NCBI RefSeq assembly: GCF_947493565.1
Contig: NZ_CANLRG010000009.1
Location: 1 to 64,000 of the forward strand
Length of the DNA stretch: 64,000 nucleotides
Source: an uncultured Lutibacter sp.
Lineage (GTDB): Bacteria > Bacteroidota > Bacteroidia > Flavobacteriales > Flavobacteriaceae
Direction: 5' to 3'
Shown here: positions 25,084 through 34,193 of the stretch, one piece after another
Layout: each line of letters starts with the position of its first letter
Position numbering within the stretch: position 1 is the first letter of the stretch
Notes under the pieces: model-generated
Databases searched by the model: none
What the model was told of the DNA's origin: nothing
Seen by the model: only the letters and a program-made list of their open reading frames with translations
Made by a program: the position numbers and the translations under genes

Positions 25084-26082
25084 TTGAATTATATAGGCTC
25101 AAAACATACATTATCTACATTTATTAAAAACTCCATTATTGATACTGTTGATTTAGATATATCAAAGTTAATTTTTTGTGATTTGTTTGCTGGAACTGGA
25201 AGTGTAGGTAGGACTTTTAAACCTTTGGTTAAAAAAATTATTGCAAACGACGTAGAGTATTATAGTTATGTTTTAAACAGAAATTATATAGGAAATAATA
25301 AAGCGTATGATTATTCAAATTTTATTGATACGTTAAATAATTTAGAAGGCGTTGAAGGATTTATTTTTCAAAATTATAGTGAAGGAGGTAGCGGAAATAG
25401 ACTTTATTTTTCTAAAGAAAATGGAAAAAAAATTGATGCTGTGAGGCAAAAAATTGAAGAATGGAAACACTATAATAAAATAACAGAAGACCTTTATTTT
25501 TATTTACTAGCATCATTAATTGAAAGTGCCGATAAAGTTGCCAATACAGCCTCTGTTTATGGAGCTTACTTAAAAAGTCTTAAAAAATCTGCACAAAAAA
25601 AAATTCAAATAACACCAGCTTTTTTTTCCGAATCTAAACATACACATCAGGTTTTTAATAAAGATAGTAATCAACTTATCACCAAAATAAAAGGCGATAT
25701 TTTGTATCTGGATCCACCATACAATTCGAGGCAATATGGAGCAAATTATCACATACTAACAACTATTGCTAAATATGATGACTTTGAACCAAAAGGGAAA
25801 ACGGGTTTAAGAGCTTATTATAAATCATCTTATTGTAAGAAAAATGAAGTGAAAAAATCTTTCGAAGAGTTGATAAAAAATGCTAACTTTAGATACATTT
25901 TTTTAAGTTATAATAATGAGGGTTTAATGACTGAAAATGAGGTGAGTACTATAATGAGTACTTATGGAAAGTATAGTTTAAAAAAAGTTAATTATCAGCG
26001 CTTTAAAGCTGATAAGACTGAAAACAGAAATCACAAAGCAACTGAAACAGTTGAATATTTACATATATTAGAAAAACAATGA
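25084..26082 (+). CDS. D12-class DNA adenine-N6 methyltransferase
   Basis: A 332-residue SAM-dependent methylase. It opens MNYIGSK as D12 (Dam-like) enzymes do; motif I is LFAGTGSVG (34-42) and the catalytic motif IV is DPPY (210-213, followed by NSRQYGANYH). The order FxGxG then DPPY marks the alpha class that methylates adenine. The start codon is TTG: an in-frame stop at 25069-25071 leaves no upstream ATG, and the MNYIGSK start fits the family. The stop overlaps the DUF4254 start (ATGA). It probably protects the site cut by the neighbouring candidate nuclease, or acts as an orphan regulator. Confidence 0.93.
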   Translation: MNYIGSKHTLSTFIKNSIIDTVDLDISKLIFCDLFAGTGSVGRTFKPLVKKIIANDVEYYSYVLNRNYIGNNKAYDYSNFIDTLNNLEGVEGFIFQNYSEGGSGNRLYFSKENGKKIDAVRQKIEEWKHYNKITEDLYFYLLASLIESADKVANTASVYGAYLKSLKKSAQKKIQITPAFFSESKHTHQVFNKDSNQLITKIKGDILYLDPPYNSRQYGANYHILTTIAKYDDFEPKGKTGLRAYYKSSYCKKNEVKKSFEELIKNANFRYIFLSYNNEGLMTENEVSTIMSTYGKYSLKKVNYQRFKADKTENRNHKATETVEYLHILEKQ

Positions 26083-26687
26083 TAGATTTAGCAAACCAAT
26101 ACAACAAACTTTTTGATGAGGTAATTGAAAAATACCATATAATTGATAGCGTGGACCAACCTTTTGAAAATCCGTATGATAAAAATTCTTTTGAGCATTT
26201 ATTGTATAGAAAAAACTGGATAGATACGGTCCAATGGCATTATGAAGATATTATTCGTTTACCAGATATTAACCCTGAAGAAGCGATTGTTTTAAAAAGA
26301 AAAATTGATGCTTCTAATCAGGATAGGACGGATATGGTTGAATATATTGATAGCTATTTTTTGGATAAATTTAAAGATGTAAAAGTAAAAGAAGGAGCTA
26401 AAATAAATTCTGAAACTCCAGCTTGGGCTATAGATAGGTTATCAATTTTAGCACTTAAAATATATCATATGCGAGAAGAAGCAACAAGAGAAAGTGCTTC
26501 TGAAGAACATAGAGCAAAGTGTCAACAAAAATTAAATGTGTTATTAGAACAAAGAGTAGACTTATCTACTGCAATTAATGAATTGTTACATGATTATGCC
26601 ACAGGTGAAAAATACGTAAAAGTGTATAAACAAATGAAAATGTATAATGATGAGGATACCAATCCAATGTTATACAAAAAGAAATAA
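26079..26687 (+). CDS. DUF4254 protein
   Basis: A 202-residue helical protein matching the Bacteroidota DUF4254 family: NPYDKNSFEHLLYRKNWIDT, VQWHYEDIIRLPDINP and RKIDASNQDRTDMVEYID are near-invariant stretches. No membrane segment or known catalytic motif. In many relatives the family sits beside GT9 glycosyltransferases, hinting at an envelope-glycan role; here it overlaps the adenine methylase stop by four bases (ATGA) and is therefore probably translated with it. Function unknown. Confidence 0.9.
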   Translation: MIDLANQYNKLFDEVIEKYHIIDSVDQPFENPYDKNSFEHLLYRKNWIDTVQWHYEDIIRLPDINPEEAIVLKRKIDASNQDRTDMVEYIDSYFLDKFKDVKVKEGAKINSETPAWAIDRLSILALKIYHMREEATRESASEEHRAKCQQKLNVLLEQRVDLSTAINELLHDYATGEKYVKVYKQMKMYNDEDTNPMLYKKK

Positions 26688-26706
26688 AATGTTTTAAAGA
26701 AGAAAC

Positions 26707-26747
26707 AAAAAGGGTGTTTAATCGTCATAAATTAAACACCTTTTTTT
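26707..26747 (+). terminator. Terminator abutting the next start codon
   Basis: Stem AAGGTGTTTAAT-type arms (AGGGTGTTTAAT and ATTAAACACCT) around an 8-base loop, followed by seven T. The last T touches the ATG of the DUF4252 gene at 26748, so the hairpin occupies the whole would-be leader of that gene. Confidence 0.85.
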
Positions 26748-27221
26748 ATGAAAAACTATATTTTAACTTTTTTTGCAGTCATTGTATTAACTTCTTGTGC
26801 TGCACAAACGTCATTCAATTCCTTTTATTCAGAAAATAAACATGATTGTGAGTTTTCAATAAGTACACCAGCCTTTGTAGCCAATTTATTTATACCAAAT
26901 GAGGATGTAAAAGAATTTGAGACATTATTAAAAAAAGTAAAACATTACAGAGTCATGATCTTTTCTGAGGGATCGAAATCACTTAATAAAAAATTTAATA
27001 GGTTTATAAAACAACACAAATATACTTCCATATTTAGATTGAATGAGAAAGGAGAACAAGTTGAATTGTATTTTTTGCAAAAGAAAAATAAAATTAGGGA
27101 ATTGGTTTTAAAAGTAAAAAGCGATGAAGATTTTGTTTTACTTGGTTTAAAATCAAATATTTCTGAAGAAGATTTTAATAAAATTATTGAAGAATCAAAT
27201 GTAAAATTAACGAGTAATTAA
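26748..27221 (+). CDS. DUF4252 lipoprotein
   Basis: A 157-residue lipoprotein: MKNYILTFFAVIVLTSC with the lipobox LTSC (Cys17). The remainder matches DUF4252 (short alpha/beta domain with VKHYRVMIFSEGS and ELVLKVKSDEDFVLLGLKSN). Function unknown; the family is restricted to Bacteroidota. The start is fixed by an in-frame stop a few codons upstream and by the signal peptide. I find no promoter between the preceding terminator and the ATG, so expression may depend on read-through. Confidence 0.88.
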   Translation: MKNYILTFFAVIVLTSCAAQTSFNSFYSENKHDCEFSISTPAFVANLFIPNEDVKEFETLLKKVKHYRVMIFSEGSKSLNKKFNRFIKQHKYTSIFRLNEKGEQVELYFLQKKNKIRELVLKVKSDEDFVLLGLKSNISEEDFNKIIEESNVKLTSN

Positions 27222-27237
27222 ACTTAAAAAACTTTAA

Positions 27238-27272
27238 CAAAAAGCCGTTTAGAATTCTAAACGGCTTTTTTG
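27238..27272. terminator. Bidirectional terminator
   Basis: A perfect palindrome AAAAAGCCGTTTAG/CTAAACGGCTTTTT between the convergent DUF4252 and beta-barrel genes. Confidence 0.88.
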
Positions 27273-27288
27273 TTAGCTAAAATTTAGC

Positions 27289-28158
27289 TTATTTTTTAGA
27301 AAAAGTATAAGTAATACCAATATTTAACCCAAAAGAAGAATAAGGCACTCTTTCAGATAATTTTTTTGAAGGATCTGTATTAGCATTTGATAATTCATCT
27401 ACATATGTTGTTTTTTTAACATATCCATCAGGCAGGTTATCTAATGTGTACAAACCAGGAACTGCAATAGTGCCATCTGCTAAAACAACATCAGTATTAA
27501 ATTCTGCCAATTCAGAGTCTTTACGTTTAACACTAACACCCATATACTCAAGTTCAGTAAATAGAGACCATTTTTCACTTAAATCAAATTTGTATCCCAT
27601 AGCAGCTACTATTCCTAAAGGTAATTTTCCATGGTAATCTTCTGTATATGTTGTATGTGTATATGATCCTGAAGGAAGATTAAGAGCTTGTGAGATAGTA
27701 ATACCGTTTTCGGCGTCATACATATAGTTTTTATCATCTACTACAGCTTCTGTTTTACCACCAACTTTAAGTAATGCGCCAATTCTACCATAAAAATGAC
27801 TGTTAAATTTATAAGTTAATTGAGGTAATACACCAAAAGCTCTACCTCTAGCTACAGCATCTGTAATTCTGTAGTTTGGAATATTAACATCGCTTTTGAT
27901 TTGATCAGAACCATGTAAATATCCAAGTCCTAACTCAACTCCAAAAGTTTCATTGATAGAATATCCAAAACGTAATTGCCCATTTAAGCCTTCGCCATAG
28001 CTTCCGTACGTATTTTCAGTTTTTGTTGCTGTTACTTTAGTACCCATTAATACACCAGCACTTGGGATTGCATAACCGCCGCTAGCACTTACATAAAATT
28101 GTGCACTTGCACTTGTTGCAATAACCAAAGCAACCAATAATAGCATATGTTTTTTCAT
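27289..28158 (-). CDS. Outer membrane beta-barrel protein
   Basis: A 289-residue protein with a signal peptide ending ATSASA-QF (about residue 20). The mature part alternates hydrophobic and polar residues with many aromatic strands (GQLRFGYSINETFGVELGLG, HFYGRIGALLKVGGK, WSLFTELEYMGVSVKR) and ends in FGLNIGITYTFSKK, a typical terminal barrel strand. It is an OmpW/OmpX-like small porin by appearance; ligand unknown. Single gene with a -7 element TAAATTTG at 28186-28193. Confidence 0.88.
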   Translation of the reverse strand: MKKHMLLLVALVIATSASAQFYVSASGGYAIPSAGVLMGTKVTATKTENTYGSYGEGLNGQLRFGYSINETFGVELGLGYLHGSDQIKSDVNIPNYRITDAVARGRAFGVLPQLTYKFNSHFYGRIGALLKVGGKTEAVVDDKNYMYDAENGITISQALNLPSGSYTHTTYTEDYHGKLPLGIVAAMGYKFDLSEKWSLFTELEYMGVSVKRKDSELAEFNTDVVLADGTIAVPGLYTLDNLPDGYVKKTTYVDELSNANTDPSKKLSERVPYSSFGLNIGITYTFSKK

Positions 28159-28288
28159 AATATAAAATTGTTTTTAATATAAGAACAAATTTATATTTTA
28201 AATGAAATTATAATGTGTCTAATGTTACTTTTGTATCATTAATGTGATAAATGTAATTTATTGAATCTTAAATTAAAAAATAGTTAAT

Positions 28289-28615
28289 TTAAACCACTTT
28301 CTTTTTATTACTTCCTACAAAAACTTCATTTTCATTAATAATAACAGGTCGTTTTAAAAACGTATATTCATCTAAAATTAACTGTCGATAATCTTTTTCA
28401 GTTAAATTTTGATTTTTTAAGTCCATTTGTTTGTATTTTTTAGCTCTTCTGCTAAATAAAACTTCATAGCTTTTAGTTAAGGAAAAAAGTTCATCTAACT
28501 GTTTTACAGTAATTGGTTCTGTTTTAATTTCTTGTAGTATATAATTAGTAATATCCATTTCTTTTAAAATTCTTCTACAAGTATCACAAGTTTTTAAATA
28601 ATAAATTTTTTTCAT
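28289..28615 (-). CDS. ArsC/Spx-family glutaredoxin-fold protein
   Basis: A 108-residue member of the ArsC-like thioredoxin-fold family. The N-terminal redox motif is TCDTCRR (Cys10, Cys13), and the C-terminal half has FLKRPVIINENEVFVG, the family's RP(V/I) motif. It could be an arsenate reductase, a Spx-like regulator or a YffB-like protein; the CxxC pair and the lack of other arsenic genes nearby favour a general thiol role. Single gene. Confidence 0.88.
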   Translation of the reverse strand: MKKIYYLKTCDTCRRILKEMDITNYILQEIKTEPITVKQLDELFSLTKSYEVLFSRRAKKYKQMDLKNQNLTEKDYRQLILDEYTFLKRPVIINENEVFVGSNKKKVV

Positions 28616-28693
28616 TTTTTAATAAATAGAGTTCTCAGTAAAATTACTGACTTTTTATTTTAAATTTGAATAAAATTAAAAATTCAAATTAGC

Positions 28694-29149
28694 ATGCAAA
28701 ATCAAATAGATACTTTACTTATTACAAGAAAATTTTTATTAAAAATTACAGAAAATTTAACCATTGAACAGCTGAATAAAATACCTGAAGGATTTAAAAA
28801 TAATATTGCTTGGAATTTGACACATTTACTTGTAACTCAACAATTGTTGTGTTATAAATTATCTGGATTGAAATGTTTGGTGTCAAATGAAATGATAGAA
28901 AATTTTCAAAAAGGATCGGCACCAAATTACATGATTTCTGAAGCAGAATTTGCGACCATAAAAAAACAATTTTTAGAATTACCTCTACTCTTAAAAGAAG
29001 ATTATGCTAAAGGAGTTTTTAAACAATACAATCAATACACAACAAGTATTAATGTTACTTTAAATTCTGTGGAAGATGCAATTTCATTCAATTTATACCA
29101 TGAAGGTATTCATTTGGGAATCATTCTTCAACTTATGAAATTTATTTAG
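28694..29149 (+). CDS. DinB-family protein
   Basis: A 151-residue four-helix-bundle protein of the DinB/YfiT superfamily. Helix 2 carries NNIAWNLTHLLVTQQ with the first metal-ligand His, and the C-terminal helix NLYHEGIHLGIILQLM holds the second and third His. Members bind a divalent metal and often act as thiol-dependent transferases; the substrate here is unknown. It is followed one base later by the antiporter gene. Confidence 0.9.
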   Translation: MQNQIDTLLITRKFLLKITENLTIEQLNKIPEGFKNNIAWNLTHLLVTQQLLCYKLSGLKCLVSNEMIENFQKGSAPNYMISEAEFATIKKQFLELPLLLKEDYAKGVFKQYNQYTTSINVTLNSVEDAISFNLYHEGIHLGIILQLMKFI

Positions 29150-29150
29150 G

Positions 29151-30389
29151 ATGAGTTTGTTTGCCATTGCCTCAATTTTAATTGTTATTTCTGCATTATT
29201 TGGATACTTAAATGTTCGTTATTTAAGGCTTCCAAATACGATAGGATTAATGGTAATTACCATTATTTTTACGTTATTAATTTTGGCAACAAGCTTTGTT
29301 GATGATACTTTGTTGGAGCATGAAAAACAATTAATTTTTCAAATAGATTTTAAAACTGTATTGTTAGATGTAATGTTAAGTTTTTTGCTATTTGCAGGTG
29401 CTTTACATACCAATTTTCAGCAACTAAAAATACAACGAAAACCAATTCTAACTTTTGCAACATTTAGTACTATTACCTCTACTTTTTTAGTAGGTGTATT
29501 AGTTTACTTTTTATTACAAATGCTAACTTTAGAAGTAGATTTTATTTACTGTTTATTATTTGGGGCATTAATTTCACCAACAGACCCAATTGCTGTTTTA
29601 GGCATCCTTAAGCAAGTTGGAGCACCTAAAAATTTAGAAACCAAAATTGTTGGTGAATCGTTGTTTAATGATGGAGTAGGAGTTGTTGTGTTTTTAACAA
29701 TTTATCAAATCGCTAAAGGTGGTGGAGATGTTACTTTTATGCATGTAGCCGAAATGTTTTTAGTTGAAGTTATCGGAGGAATAGGTTTAGGATTTTTATT
29801 GGGATGGATAACTTACAAATTATTAAAATCTATAGATGATTATGATGTTGAAGTTATAATAACCATTGCGGCAGTTATGGGAGGAACCGTTTTAGCCCAG
29901 TATTTACATTTATCAGCTCCATTAGCTATGGTTACTGCAGGTTTAATAGTCGGACATGATACTGTTAGGCAAACAACAATGAGTAAAACTACAGAACAAT
30001 ATGTAGATAAATTTTGGGAGTTAATCGATATTTTATTGAATACCATTTTATTTGTAATGATTGGTATGGAAATTCTAATTCTTACCTATAACCATCAATA
30101 CATTCTTGCAGGTATATTTTGTGTTCCAACCTTACTATTAGCTCGTTATTTATCGTTAATGTTGCCAATAAAACTATTTGCGAAAAAGTTAGATTTTGTA
30201 CCAAACACAAATTTAATTATGACTTGGGGTGGTTTACGAGGAGGAATTTCTATTGCATTAGCATTGAGTTTAACTTCTGAAATGCATAGAGATTTATTTT
30301 TAGTAATTACCTATATTGTTGTAGTTTTTTCTATTATTGGACAAGGTTTAACTGTAGGGAAATTAATTAAAAGATTAAGTAAAGAATAA
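29151..30389 (+). CDS. CPA1-type Na+/H+ antiporter
   Basis: A 412-residue inner-membrane exchanger with 12-13 hydrophobic helices. Diagnostic cation-proton antiporter motifs are present: LISPTDPIAVLGILK in helix 5 and GESLFNDGVGVVVFL in helix 6 (Asp of FNDG), plus LIMTWGGLRGGISIALAL near the end. It would export Na+ in exchange for protons, which fits a cell that also runs a Na+-pumping NADH dehydrogenase (nqr genes at the end of the window). Confidence 0.95.
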   Translation: MSLFAIASILIVISALFGYLNVRYLRLPNTIGLMVITIIFTLLILATSFVDDTLLEHEKQLIFQIDFKTVLLDVMLSFLLFAGALHTNFQQLKIQRKPILTFATFSTITSTFLVGVLVYFLLQMLTLEVDFIYCLLFGALISPTDPIAVLGILKQVGAPKNLETKIVGESLFNDGVGVVVFLTIYQIAKGGGDVTFMHVAEMFLVEVIGGIGLGFLLGWITYKLLKSIDDYDVEVIITIAAVMGGTVLAQYLHLSAPLAMVTAGLIVGHDTVRQTTMSKTTEQYVDKFWELIDILLNTILFVMIGMEILILTYNHQYILAGIFCVPTLLLARYLSLMLPIKLFAKKLDFVPNTNLIMTWGGLRGGISIALALSLTSEMHRDLFLVITYIVVVFSIIGQGLTVGKLIKRLSKE

Positions 30390-30433
30390 GTAAATTTGTA
30401 GCCTAATACAATTCTAAACAAAGAGAATACAAG

Positions 30434-31579
30434 ATGAAATTTAACACTAAAACAATTCACGGAAATCAACAGCATGACCCATCAACTGGAGCGGTTATGC
30501 CACCAATATATCAAACATCAACTTATGCTCAAGCTTCTCCAGGAGATCATAAGGGGTATGAATATTCTCGAACAGGAAATCCAACACGTACAGCTTTAGA
30601 AAATGCTTTCGCAAGTATTGAAAATGGAAAGTTTGGATTGGCTTTTGGTTCAGGATTAGCAGCAATTGACTGTGTTTTAAAGTTATTGAAACCAGGAGAT
30701 GAAGTAGTTTCTACAAATGACTTGTATGGTGGTTCTTACCGTATATTCACTAAAATATTTGAAAATTACGGAATTAAGTTTCATTTTATTGGAATGGAAA
30801 ACGCAACAAATATTGAAAGTTATATTTCTAACAAAACTAAATTAATTTGGGTGGAAACGCCAACAAACCCCATGATGAATATCATAGATATTGTGGCAGT
30901 TTCAAAAGTAGCAAAGAAGCATAAGGTTTTATTAGCTGTAGATAATACATTTGCAACACCTTATTTACAAAACCCATTAAATTTGGGTGCCGATATTGTA
31001 ATGCACTCTGCAACTAAATATTTAGGAGGTCATTCGGATGTTGTTATGGGAGCTTTAATAGTGAATGATAAAACATTAGCAGATCAACTGTATTTTATCC
31101 AAAATTCTTGCGGAGCTGTTTGTGGTCCAATGGATAGTTTTTTGGTGTTAAGAGGAATTAAAACATTGCATGTGCGTATGCAACGTCATTGTGAAAATGG
31201 GAAAGCTGTAGCGCAATATTTGGCAAAGCACCCTAAAATTGAAAAGGTATATTGGCCAGGTTTTGAAGATCATCCAAATTATGAAGTGGCAAAAAATCAA
31301 ATGAAAGATTTTGGAGGTATGGTGTCTTTTGTAACTAAAGGGAATAAGATAGAAGATGCATTTAAGATTGTTGAAAATTTAAAAATATTTACTTTGGCTG
31401 AATCTTTAGGTGGTGTTGAATCTTTAAGTGGTCATCCAGCAAGTATGACTCATGCATCTATTCCAAAAGAAGAACGTGAAAAAACCGGTGTAGTAGATTC
31501 TTTAATTAGATTAAGTGTTGGTATTGAAGATGAGCAAGATTTAATAGAAGATTTAGAACAAGCCTTAAAACTTATTTAG
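30434..31579 (+). CDS. Trans-sulfuration PLP enzyme (cystathionine gamma-synthase/lyase)
   Basis: A 381-residue Cys/Met-metabolism PLP enzyme. It shows YEYSRTGNPTRTALE, substrate region YGGSYRIFTK, and PLP-lysine motif MHSATKYLGGHSDVVMGA; the C-terminus has SLGGVESLSGHPASMTH and LIRLSVGIED. Sequence alone does not separate gamma-synthase (methionine synthesis) from gamma-lyase (cysteine from cystathionine); no met or cys cluster is adjacent. A -7 element TAAATTTG (30391-30398) lies 35 bases upstream, and a perfect terminator follows. Confidence 0.94.
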   Translation: MKFNTKTIHGNQQHDPSTGAVMPPIYQTSTYAQASPGDHKGYEYSRTGNPTRTALENAFASIENGKFGLAFGSGLAAIDCVLKLLKPGDEVVSTNDLYGGSYRIFTKIFENYGIKFHFIGMENATNIESYISNKTKLIWVETPTNPMMNIIDIVAVSKVAKKHKVLLAVDNTFATPYLQNPLNLGADIVMHSATKYLGGHSDVVMGALIVNDKTLADQLYFIQNSCGAVCGPMDSFLVLRGIKTLHVRMQRHCENGKAVAQYLAKHPKIEKVYWPGFEDHPNYEVAKNQMKDFGGMVSFVTKGNKIEDAFKIVENLKIFTLAESLGGVESLSGHPASMTHASIPKEEREKTGVVDSLIRLSVGIEDEQDLIEDLEQALKLI

Positions 31580-31601
31580 AAAGCTACCTTAAAAATAAAT
31601 A

Positions 31602-31635
31602 TAAAAAAAGGAGCTTTTAAAAGCTCCTTTTTTAT
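31602..31635. terminator. Bidirectional terminator
   Basis: A perfect palindrome AAAAAAAGGAGCTTTT and its complement, between the convergent trans-sulfuration and outer-membrane protein genes. Confidence 0.88.
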
Positions 31636-31647
31636 TGAGAATATATT

Positions 31648-32445
31648 TTAGTTTAAATAGTAAACGTATCCTACATGAACCCATAATAACCAGTCGTTAT
31701 ATTTGTTAGCAGGATCATTTTTAGCATTTAATCCATCTACATAATTTGAAAAGAAATATTGCCAACGAGATTCTATTAAAATATCAGAATATTCACCTAA
31801 TTTACGTCTAGTTCCAATTCCTAAAGTTGCAGAACCCGTCACATTAGATTTCATTTTAGTAGCCCCTGGAACAGCCCATTTAGGATAGAGTAAATTTGGA
31901 TTTGCTTCCCAATCTCCTAAATCAGATTTTAATGATGGATTGTAAAAATCAACCATTAAACCAGCACTTAAATAAGGAGACCATTTTAAATCTGGAATTC
32001 TTCTAGATCCAAAGTCTACAATATCAACAATATGAAATTCTAACTGCGCTCCTAAATTAAGCAATTTAGTTTCTCCGTGCATTGCACGTAATTTATCTGC
32101 TTCGGGTGTAGTTTTAGATTCATCAACCCATTTCCCAAAATGATCTAATTCTGCAGACATATACGAAACTTCAGCTCTTACTCTAAAATGTTCAGCAAAA
32201 TAGCTAGTTCTTTGATTCCATCGATACCTGTAATCAGTAAAATTTAAGTAATAAATTACACCAACCCCCATACCTATATTACCAGCTACATTACTTTTTA
32301 AGTGATTTCGTTGCCCATAATCTGTTGTGAAAGATGCTGATCCTGAAATAAAGCCCACTTCGTGACTAGCTTCGTCTTGTGCATTACTATTTATTGAAAA
32401 TAATAGTAATAGAATTGAGGTTGTTATTTTTATAATTTTATTCAA
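31648..32445 (-). CDS. Flavobacterial outer membrane barrel protein (THC0290_0291-like)
   Basis: A 265-residue protein with a signal peptide ending NSNAQ (about residue 22). The body is an amphipathic beta-strand series (NVAGNIGMGVGVIYYLNF, HFRVRAEVSYMSAEL, KWSPYLSAGLMVDFY, LIESRWQYFFSNYVDGL) and ends WVHVGYVYYLN. It resembles a flavobacterial family I recall under the provisional name THC0290_0291; function unknown, though porin-like structure is likely. Single gene with a -7-like TACATTTG at 32467-32474. Confidence 0.8.
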   Translation of the reverse strand: MNKIIKITTSILLLLFSINSNAQDEASHEVGFISGSASFTTDYGQRNHLKSNVAGNIGMGVGVIYYLNFTDYRYRWNQRTSYFAEHFRVRAEVSYMSAELDHFGKWVDESKTTPEADKLRAMHGETKLLNLGAQLEFHIVDIVDFGSRRIPDLKWSPYLSAGLMVDFYNPSLKSDLGDWEANPNLLYPKWAVPGATKMKSNVTGSATLGIGTRRKLGEYSDILIESRWQYFFSNYVDGLNAKNDPANKYNDWLLWVHVGYVYYLN

Positions 32446-32510
32446 AAAAGAAAAAATTTAGAGATTCAAATGTAATAAAAACTTAAAGAAATACCATAAT
32501 TAAATAAAAA

Positions 32511-34112
32511 CTAATCTAAATTAAAAGGCTGGTTGACATCCCAATTGGCTCTCAACTCTATTATTTCATCAAAATATTTTACAACTTCAGGCTGTTTTTT
32601 TGTTAGAAAGTCTCCAGTATCCCAAATGCCATTTCCATTTTCATCAATAGTAACTCTAACAGTATAATTTCCAGGATTTAAAAAATCAAATTTCACAACT
32701 TGAGGCTCTTTAACTTTAGAAGTTCTAATTAAATTATTTTTATCATCTAAAAGTTCTACAATTAAAGCTGTTTTTTTACTTGCAGATAAATTAACATTAA
32801 TAATACCATAATCTTCAGTGGTTTTTGTTTTTAATTTAAAAGATAAGGTATCATTTGAAATTTCATAAATATCTGTAATTGTTTTAGGTAATAACTCAAA
32901 ATTATACTCGCTATTGTGTTTTTTATCAAAATTGAGGTATAATTTGTTTTTAGAAGGTGCTAAAATTGGTGTAAATTCTACTGCAGTAGAGTCTTGATCA
33001 ATAATTTTAATTTTTGATTTATCAAAAGCTACAATTGGGGTGTTAGTTGCTATGGAAAAGGTGTCTAACAAGTGTAAAACACTATTGGTGCTTTTTTGAA
33101 TTTTTAACGAATCAATTTTAGAGCTTCTTGGTTTAAAAGTATATTCTTGGTAAAATTCATCCTTTGAGACTATAAAATTTAATGAATCTGTTTCAAATGG
33201 AGTGTACCAATAATTTATAGTGTCTTTATCTTTTTCGTAAATAATTTGCGATTTAAAATTTTCTGGAGTTTTGGTTAGAAGTTCAATTTTTAAATCTTTA
33301 GCATTTCCTAAAAAACCAAATATGGCATGACCTTTATTAACTTCTTTTGGTTTAATAACGTTTAGTTCAGGAATTTCTTTAAAAATATTAAAATTGTAAC
33401 TTTTATCAGTTGGTAGGGTTACTGTATCATTAATAAAACCAATTTTATCAATTTCAGGATTGTAAATTTTATTTCCGTTGGCATCTTTTAAAGCTATCAA
33501 TAAATATTTTCCAGCTCTAAGGTTTGTAAGTTCAAATAAAGTGCTATCTAAGGTGTTTGCAATATAACGAGGCTTTTCTTTATAAATAATTGAATCTGTA
33601 TAGGTTTCGTTATATTCATAGAGCATAACATCTATGCCTGAAACCATTTCTTTAACCATTGGATCGATTACTTTACCTGATAAGTTTAAGGAATCAATAT
33701 AATTACCTGTAGAAAAAACATATTTGAAATTACCTAATTCATTTTCTTCATTATTATCTACAATACTATTGCCAAAATTAAAAGCGTAAGTTGTATTTTG
33801 ATCTAATGTGTCTAATATTTTAATTGAAATAAACTTGCTTGCAGTTCCAACTGGAGATATAATTGGATCGTATTTTTGAGGAGGTGAAATGACCAGTTGT
33901 TTTTTTACATCTTTAAGTTTAATGTATTCATCAAAATATATTCTTATTTTGGTTTCTTTAAAATTAGTTGTTTCAATAGCTGGAATTGCTTTTATTAAAA
34001 CTGGAGGAATACTATCTTTATCACCACCTGTAGGAGTACCTCTTCTAGCGCAATTAAAAAATAAGCTTGTGAATATAATCACAGCGATAAACTTTAATAA
34101 AGAATGCCTCAT
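32511..34112 (-). CDS. Ig-like-domain lipoprotein
   Basis: A 533-residue lipoprotein. A hydrophobic leader ends in the lipobox FFNC (Cys21), then GTPTGGDKDSIPPV leads into a bacterial Ig-like (Ig_5-type) domain at about 37-130 (TKIRIYFDEYIKLKD). Further beta-rich domains follow, including a carboxypeptidase-regulatory-like segment (LRAGKYLLIALKDANGNKIY) and a final one (NPGNYTVRVTIDENGNGIWD). A conserved Bacteroidota cell-surface or periplasmic lipoprotein of unknown function. It lies between an outer membrane barrel and comF. Confidence 0.85.
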   Translation of the reverse strand: MRHSLLKFIAVIIFTSLFFNCARRGTPTGGDKDSIPPVLIKAIPAIETTNFKETKIRIYFDEYIKLKDVKKQLVISPPQKYDPIISPVGTASKFISIKILDTLDQNTTYAFNFGNSIVDNNEENELGNFKYVFSTGNYIDSLNLSGKVIDPMVKEMVSGIDVMLYEYNETYTDSIIYKEKPRYIANTLDSTLFELTNLRAGKYLLIALKDANGNKIYNPEIDKIGFINDTVTLPTDKSYNFNIFKEIPELNVIKPKEVNKGHAIFGFLGNAKDLKIELLTKTPENFKSQIIYEKDKDTINYWYTPFETDSLNFIVSKDEFYQEYTFKPRSSKIDSLKIQKSTNSVLHLLDTFSIATNTPIVAFDKSKIKIIDQDSTAVEFTPILAPSKNKLYLNFDKKHNSEYNFELLPKTITDIYEISNDTLSFKLKTKTTEDYGIINVNLSASKKTALIVELLDDKNNLIRTSKVKEPQVVKFDFLNPGNYTVRVTIDENGNGIWDTGDFLTKKQPEVVKYFDEIIELRANWDVNQPFNLD

Positions 34113-34193
34113 AAGTTGTTTTTTGGTTACAAAATAACAATTATTTTATTTAAAAAACGCACTAAAATTAGGAGTATTGTAAATTATGTTCTT

